Assembly: GCA_946481625.1 (NCBI GenBank)
Contig: CAMLOZ010000130.1
Location: 1 to 8,113 of the forward strand
Direction: 5' to 3'
Origin: an uncultured Haloferula sp.
GTDB taxonomy: Bacteria; Verrucomicrobiota; Verrucomicrobiae; Verrucomicrobiales; Akkermansiaceae
Length of the DNA: 8,113 nt
Translations under genes and position numbers: made by a program
The notes under the pieces: model-generated
Databases searched by the model: none
What the model was told of the DNA's origin: nothing
What the model saw: only the letters and a program-made list of their open reading frames with translations
In this document: positions 5,496 to 8,113 of the stretch, piece after piece
Layout of the letters: each line of letters starts with the position of its first letter
Numbering within the stretch: the first letter of the stretch is position 1

Positions 5496-5921
5496 TCAGG
5501 GCTCCTCCTTCTTCGGCTCCTCCTTGGGAGGATTCGGCCGGATCAGGATTCCCGGGTCGAGCAGCTTCGGCGGCTCGCCCGTTCCTTCCGGTAATTCGGG
5601 AACGCGGAAGTACTTCTTGTCCTCAAGAGGATAGGTGGGGTCGGCGACCAAGGTGCCGGGAGGGATCCCTTTCACATCGATCTGCCTGCCATTGAAGGGA
5701 CTGATCACCATCCCCGGTTGTCCTTGCACGGGCTCGGCAACCGGCGGCTTCTTCCCGATCAATACGGGATCATCTTTGCCCTTTGTCTCAGGCTGGTCCT
5801 TCGCACCGCCAGCCTGGGTGGAGGACTGCGCCGCGGAGGTGTGCTCTGCGTGCGGACCCGCGTTTCGCTCGCAAGACGCGAACGATAGTAGCAAAATGGC
5901 CGCGATCCGGGTTACCTTCAC
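5496..5921 (-). CDS. Small Pro-rich lipoprotein of unknown function
   Basis: The product is 141 residues starting at GTG 5921: MKVTRIAAILLLSFASC, a short lipoprotein signal peptide with lipobox SFAS-Cys17, so it should be lipid-anchored to a membrane. Residues 18-65 are polar and low in complexity. A conserved-looking core (69-108) reads PGMVISPFNGRQIDVKGIPPGTLVADP followed by KKYFRVPE, similar in style to short lipoproteins annotated only as hypothetical in Verrucomicrobia (from memory, not searched). The C-terminus (125-141) is Pro/Lys/Glu-rich (IRPNPPKEEPKKEEP). No enzyme motif is present. The frame remains open upstream to 6599, but that part lies antisense to the MidA-like gene and lacks any signal peptide, so I take GTG 5921. 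The gene is divergent from the MidA-like gene with 48 bp between starts. The minus strand has TTGACG about 39 bp before the start, a fair -35, but no good -10. Confidence 0.72.
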   Translation of the reverse strand: MKVTRIAAILLLSFASCERNAGPHAEHTSAAQSSTQAGGAKDQPETKGKDDPVLIGKKPPVAEPVQGQPGMVISPFNGRQIDVKGIPPGTLVADPTYPLEDKKYFRVPELPEGTGEPPKLLDPGILIRPNPPKEEPKKEEP

Positions 5922-5969
5922 CTCTCTGGAGAAATGGGAGAGGGATTGCACCCCGTCAAGCCGCCCACG

Positions 5970-6965
5970 ATGAATTCCCCGCTTTGGCCATGGAATGAGA
6001 GCGATAGCGGGAAGTTGCGCTTCGATCGCTTCATGGACCTGGCCCTCCATCACCCCGAACGCGGCTACTATGCCCGCCGCATCCGGGGGGTGGGACGAAG
6101 CGGAGACTTCACCACCACTCCCATGCTCAGCCCCGCCCTTGGCAAAGCCGTCGCCGCATGGGCCGGACAAGCCCTGCAATCCACCGGCTGCAGCCACTTG
6201 ATCGAGTTGGGCCCGGGCGAAGGACACTTGGCACAAGCGGTCCTCGATGGCCTGACATGGTGGCGCCGTCTGCGCACGACGCTTCACCTTGTGGAAACCT
6301 CCGCACCACTCCGGGCCAAACAGCAGGCGCTCCTGGGAAGGCGCGCGCATTGGCATGACTCGCTCGCTGCTGCTCTCGAGGCCTCCGGCGGCCGGGCCTG
6401 CATCTACTCGAACGAATTTGTCGATGCGTTTCCGGTCCGTCGCTTTCGTCGCGAACCCGACGGTTGGAGCGAGCTCCATCTCGCGCCCGCGGAACAGTGG
6501 AAACCTGTGGGGGAGCTTCCGGATTCCTCGGTCTTCCGCCACCCGTTTCCTCCCGGGCAGATCGTCGAGGTCGCGGATGCCTACCGCATCTGGCTCCATG
6601 GCTGGCTACGATCCTGGCAAGCAGGCCGGATGTTGACTCTCGACTACGGAGCCGAGGCCGGCGAGCTCTACCATCGCCGTCCGCGCGGATCCCTGCGGGC
6701 CTATTTCATGCAGCAGCGGATCGAGGGGCCCACGGTCTACGAAAATCCGGGACGGCAGGATCTCACGGCAGACGTGAACTTCACCGATCTCCAGCTCTGG
6801 GGTGCGCCATGGCTGGAAACGACCGGCCTGTGTACCCAGCGCGACTTCCTCCTCCCGCATCTGGATCCCGGCCTCCCCTCCGATGCCCACGTGGTCGCAC
6901 CCGACGGAGCAGGGTCGGCGTTTCTGGTACTCGACCAGCGTCGCCTTGCGCAGCGGCCCGATTGA
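5970..6965 (+). CDS. MidA/NDUFAF7-like SAM-dependent methyltransferase
   Basis: The product is 331 residues and belongs to the MidA family (DUF185). The mitochondrial member NDUFAF7 dimethylates an arginine of a complex I subunit during assembly; bacterial members are usually annotated by homology only. Family signatures in order: FDRFMDLALHHPERGYY (18-34), SGDFTTTPMLSPALGKAVAAW (44-64), the SAM motif ELGPGEGHLA (79-88), SNEFVDAFPVRRF (147-159), MLTLDYGAEAGELY (221-234), then RPRGSLRAYFMQQR and DLTADVNFTDL (264-274). All key blocks are present, so it is probably active. ATG 5970 is preferred; ATG 5934, preceded by GGAG at a 2-nt spacing, would add 12 residues and is possible. The stop is 3 bp before the next gene, so they form an operon. 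The physiological substrate here is unproven. Confidence 0.87.
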   Translation: MNSPLWPWNESDSGKLRFDRFMDLALHHPERGYYARRIRGVGRSGDFTTTPMLSPALGKAVAAWAGQALQSTGCSHLIELGPGEGHLAQAVLDGLTWWRRLRTTLHLVETSAPLRAKQQALLGRRAHWHDSLAAALEASGGRACIYSNEFVDAFPVRRFRREPDGWSELHLAPAEQWKPVGELPDSSVFRHPFPPGQIVEVADAYRIWLHGWLRSWQAGRMLTLDYGAEAGELYHRRPRGSLRAYFMQQRIEGPTVYENPGRQDLTADVNFTDLQLWGAPWLETTGLCTQRDFLLPHLDPGLPSDAHVVAPDGAGSAFLVLDQRRLAQRPD

Positions 6966-6968
6966 CGC

Positions 6969-7703
6969 ATGTTGGAGCGCGTGATCCGCTTTCTCCTCAC
7001 CCTGCTCGCTTCCGCGCTAAGCGCCGGAGCCTTCGAACTTCCGGCCAAGTCCTCGCAATGCATCGTGGGCACCGCGAAAAATTGGAACAGCTCGACAGTG
7101 ACCCTGACCGCTTTCGAAAAGCGCGATGGCAAATGGGTGCCGGCGATCAGCCCCTGGCAGGGGAGACTTGGGCGTGACGGCTTGGTATGGGGACTCGGGA
7201 TTCATCCCCTGCCCTCCGGCGCGAAGGTGAAGAGCGAGGGTGACTGGCGGGCTCCCGCAGGCGTCTTCCACATCGGCGGAGCATGGGGTGTCCACGGGAA
7301 GATCCAGAAGCACCCGAGACTCTCCTACCGTCAGGTCACTCCGCGCGACCTCTGGGTCGAAGACCCCGCCTCCCCGAGCTACAACAAGCATGTCGTGCTC
7401 GACCACGAACCGGCCACCGCGTGGGAGAAGAAGCAGCAGATGAAGCAGGACGACTATCCCCACTCGCTCAAGCTCTTCATCGCGCACAATGCGCCTCCGA
7501 AGGTGTCCGCGGGAAAAGGCAGCGCGATCTTCTTTCACATCTGGCGCGGCGGGGGATCCAAGCCCACCGCCGGCTGTACGACGATGGAGGAAGCGAAGCT
7601 CCGGCAATTGATCGCGTGGGTAGATCCCGGCAAGCAACCGATCTACGTTCTATTACCGGAAGCCGAATACGCCGCGAAGAAGGCGGCATGGAAGCTACCC
7701 TGA
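6969..7703 (+). CDS. Secreted L,D-transpeptidase-like (YkuD family) protein
   Basis: The product is 244 residues with a signal peptide (MLERVIRFLLTLLASALSAGA, likely cut after AGA21), so it acts outside the cytoplasmic membrane. The catalytic region resembles YkuD-type L,D-transpeptidases, which cross-link or modify peptidoglycan through a Cys: RAPAGVFHIGGAWG (94-107), YRQVTPRDLWVEDPASPSYNK (120-140), and GSAIFFHIWRGGGSKPTAGC (184-203) with His190 and Cys203 as the presumed pair. The motif is TAGC instead of the SHGC of the Bacillus/E. coli enzymes, a variant I know from a distinct branch of family members. This branch may have a different substrate or reaction. It follows the MidA-like gene by 3 bp with no Shine-Dalgarno at the ATG, so translation is probably coupled. 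It converges with the transporter gene, 9 bp apart. Confidence 0.83.
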   Translation: MLERVIRFLLTLLASALSAGAFELPAKSSQCIVGTAKNWNSSTVTLTAFEKRDGKWVPAISPWQGRLGRDGLVWGLGIHPLPSGAKVKSEGDWRAPAGVFHIGGAWGVHGKIQKHPRLSYRQVTPRDLWVEDPASPSYNKHVVLDHEPATAWEKKQQMKQDDYPHSLKLFIAHNAPPKVSAGKGSAIFFHIWRGGGSKPTAGCTTMEEAKLRQLIAWVDPGKQPIYVLLPEAEYAAKKAAWKLP

Positions 7704-7712
7704 ATCACGAGG

Positions 7713-8113
7713 TCAGGCGTTCGTCTCCTGTTTGGACGCGGCTACTCCTTGGTAAAAGACCGCGAGGATGGGAATGCAAATGGCGATGCACGCACACTGG
7801 ATTCCCCAGTAGGCGGACCAACCGCCATGGTGGGCTCCGACCGTGAAGTCGTGGAGCCTTACCGCGAGGATGGTCCCGATGAGAGATCCGACGCCGTTGC
7901 TTGCCAAGCTCAGCAGTCCTTGGGCTTGGGTCCGCATTCCCGGATCGACACGGCGGTCCAGAAAGAGCTGGCCGGTGATGAAGTAGAGCGTGTAGCAGAG
8001 CCCGTGAAGCGCGATACCGGCGATGAGCCAGGCGCTGGCCCCGCTCACTCCGGCCAGCGCAAAGAAAGCGTAGCGCAAGGCGGAGAGGCCGAGAGCAAAC
8101 ATGAGGACCGTCT
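7713..8113 (-). CDS. NupG-like MFS nucleoside transporter, C-terminal part (5' end outside window)
   Basis: The reading frame is open to the window edge and ends at TGA 7715-7713. About 133 residues are visible, containing roughly the last four transmembrane segments: ALRYAFFALAGVSG, WLIAGIALHGLCYTLYFITGQLF, LASNGVGSLIGTILAV and IQCACIAICIPILAVFYQG. The stretch LHGLCYTLYFITGQLFLDRR followed by MRTQAQGLLSLASNG matches the E. coli nucleoside:H+ symporter NupG (LHGVSYDFYYVTAY...DKK...MRTAAQGLITL) in pattern and spacing. The protein is an inner-membrane importer of nucleosides by homology; substrate specificity cannot be read from this part. It ends in a short polar tail (AASKQETNA). The start codon lies beyond the window; the ATG at 8102 is internal. 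Confidence 0.85.
   Translation of the reverse strand, partial: TVLMFALGLSALRYAFFALAGVSGASAWLIAGIALHGLCYTLYFITGQLFLDRRVDPGMRTQAQGLLSLASNGVGSLIGTILAVRLHDFTVGAHHGGWSAYWGIQCACIAICIPILAVFYQGVAASKQETNA

Noticed and set aside
5491..5503. AGCCCT-C-AGGGCT inverted repeat near the rlmI/lipoprotein convergence as a terminator
   Set aside because: The loop is one base, no T-tract follows, and it lies mostly inside the lipoprotein coding end; likely chance.
5922..5969. TTGACG as a -35 box for the lipoprotein gene
   Set aside because: No acceptable -10 hexamer is found 16-18 bp downstream, so I mention it in the gene entry but do not call a promoter.
5922..6599. Upstream extension of the lipoprotein frame on the minus strand
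   Set aside because: It is antisense to the MidA-like gene and would bury the lipoprotein signal peptide in the middle of the protein.

Overview
The window is an ordinary, densely packed, GC-rich bacterial chromosome segment. It holds ten protein-coding genes: eight complete and two cut by the window edges, plus one of uncertain identity counted among the complete ones (the small basic protein). I see no mobile element, CRISPR array, tRNA or rRNA. The best guess for the source is the Verrucomicrobia/PVC group. This rests on the 90-residue basic protein with a Lys/Ala-rich H1-like tail, the zinc-ribbon plus TPM protein, the short Pro-rich lipoprotein, and the near absence of Shine-Dalgarno sequences. 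The phylum call is inference only and could not be tested by a search.

Layout, left to right. At 1-283 (+) is the 3' end of a rhodanese-domain gene whose catalytic cysteine position appears to hold Asp. At 320-1555 (-) is a fabG-sixA pair: a 3-oxoacyl-ACP reductase followed 12 bp later by a SixA-type histidine phosphatase. Divergent from fabG is a zinc-ribbon plus TPM-domain protein (1684-2271, +). It converges almost end to end with a minus-strand series: a basic Lys/Ala-rich protein (4102-3830), a very good intrinsic terminator (3804-3763), a YacP/Rae1-like NYN nuclease (3757-3365) and the DNA polymerase III delta' subunit holB (3293-2283). Divergent from the basic protein is an RlmI-like 23S rRNA cytosine-5 methyltransferase (4286-5446, +). 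A small lipoprotein gene (5921-5496, -) lies back to back with a MidA-like methyltransferase gene (5970-6965, +). That gene is followed 3 bp later by a secreted L,D-transpeptidase-like gene (6969-7703, +). The window ends in the C-terminal part of an NupG-like MFS nucleoside transporter (8113-7713, -).

The genes are mostly housekeeping: fatty-acid synthesis, replication clamp loading, rRNA modification, RNA decay, respiratory-complex assembly and cell wall. The one local theme is RNA and ribosome biology around 3365-5446, where an NYN RNase, a strongly basic small protein and an rRNA methyltransferase adjoin. This could be chance. I did not find a convincing new multi-gene system. The items most worth a second look are the basic protein with its leader hairpin and terminator, the Cys-less rhodanese, the unusual zinc-ribbon/TPM architecture, and the delta' subunit with no zinc module and a charged helical insert.

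No stretch over 300 bp lacks a gene; the longest gap is the divergent region 4103-4285.
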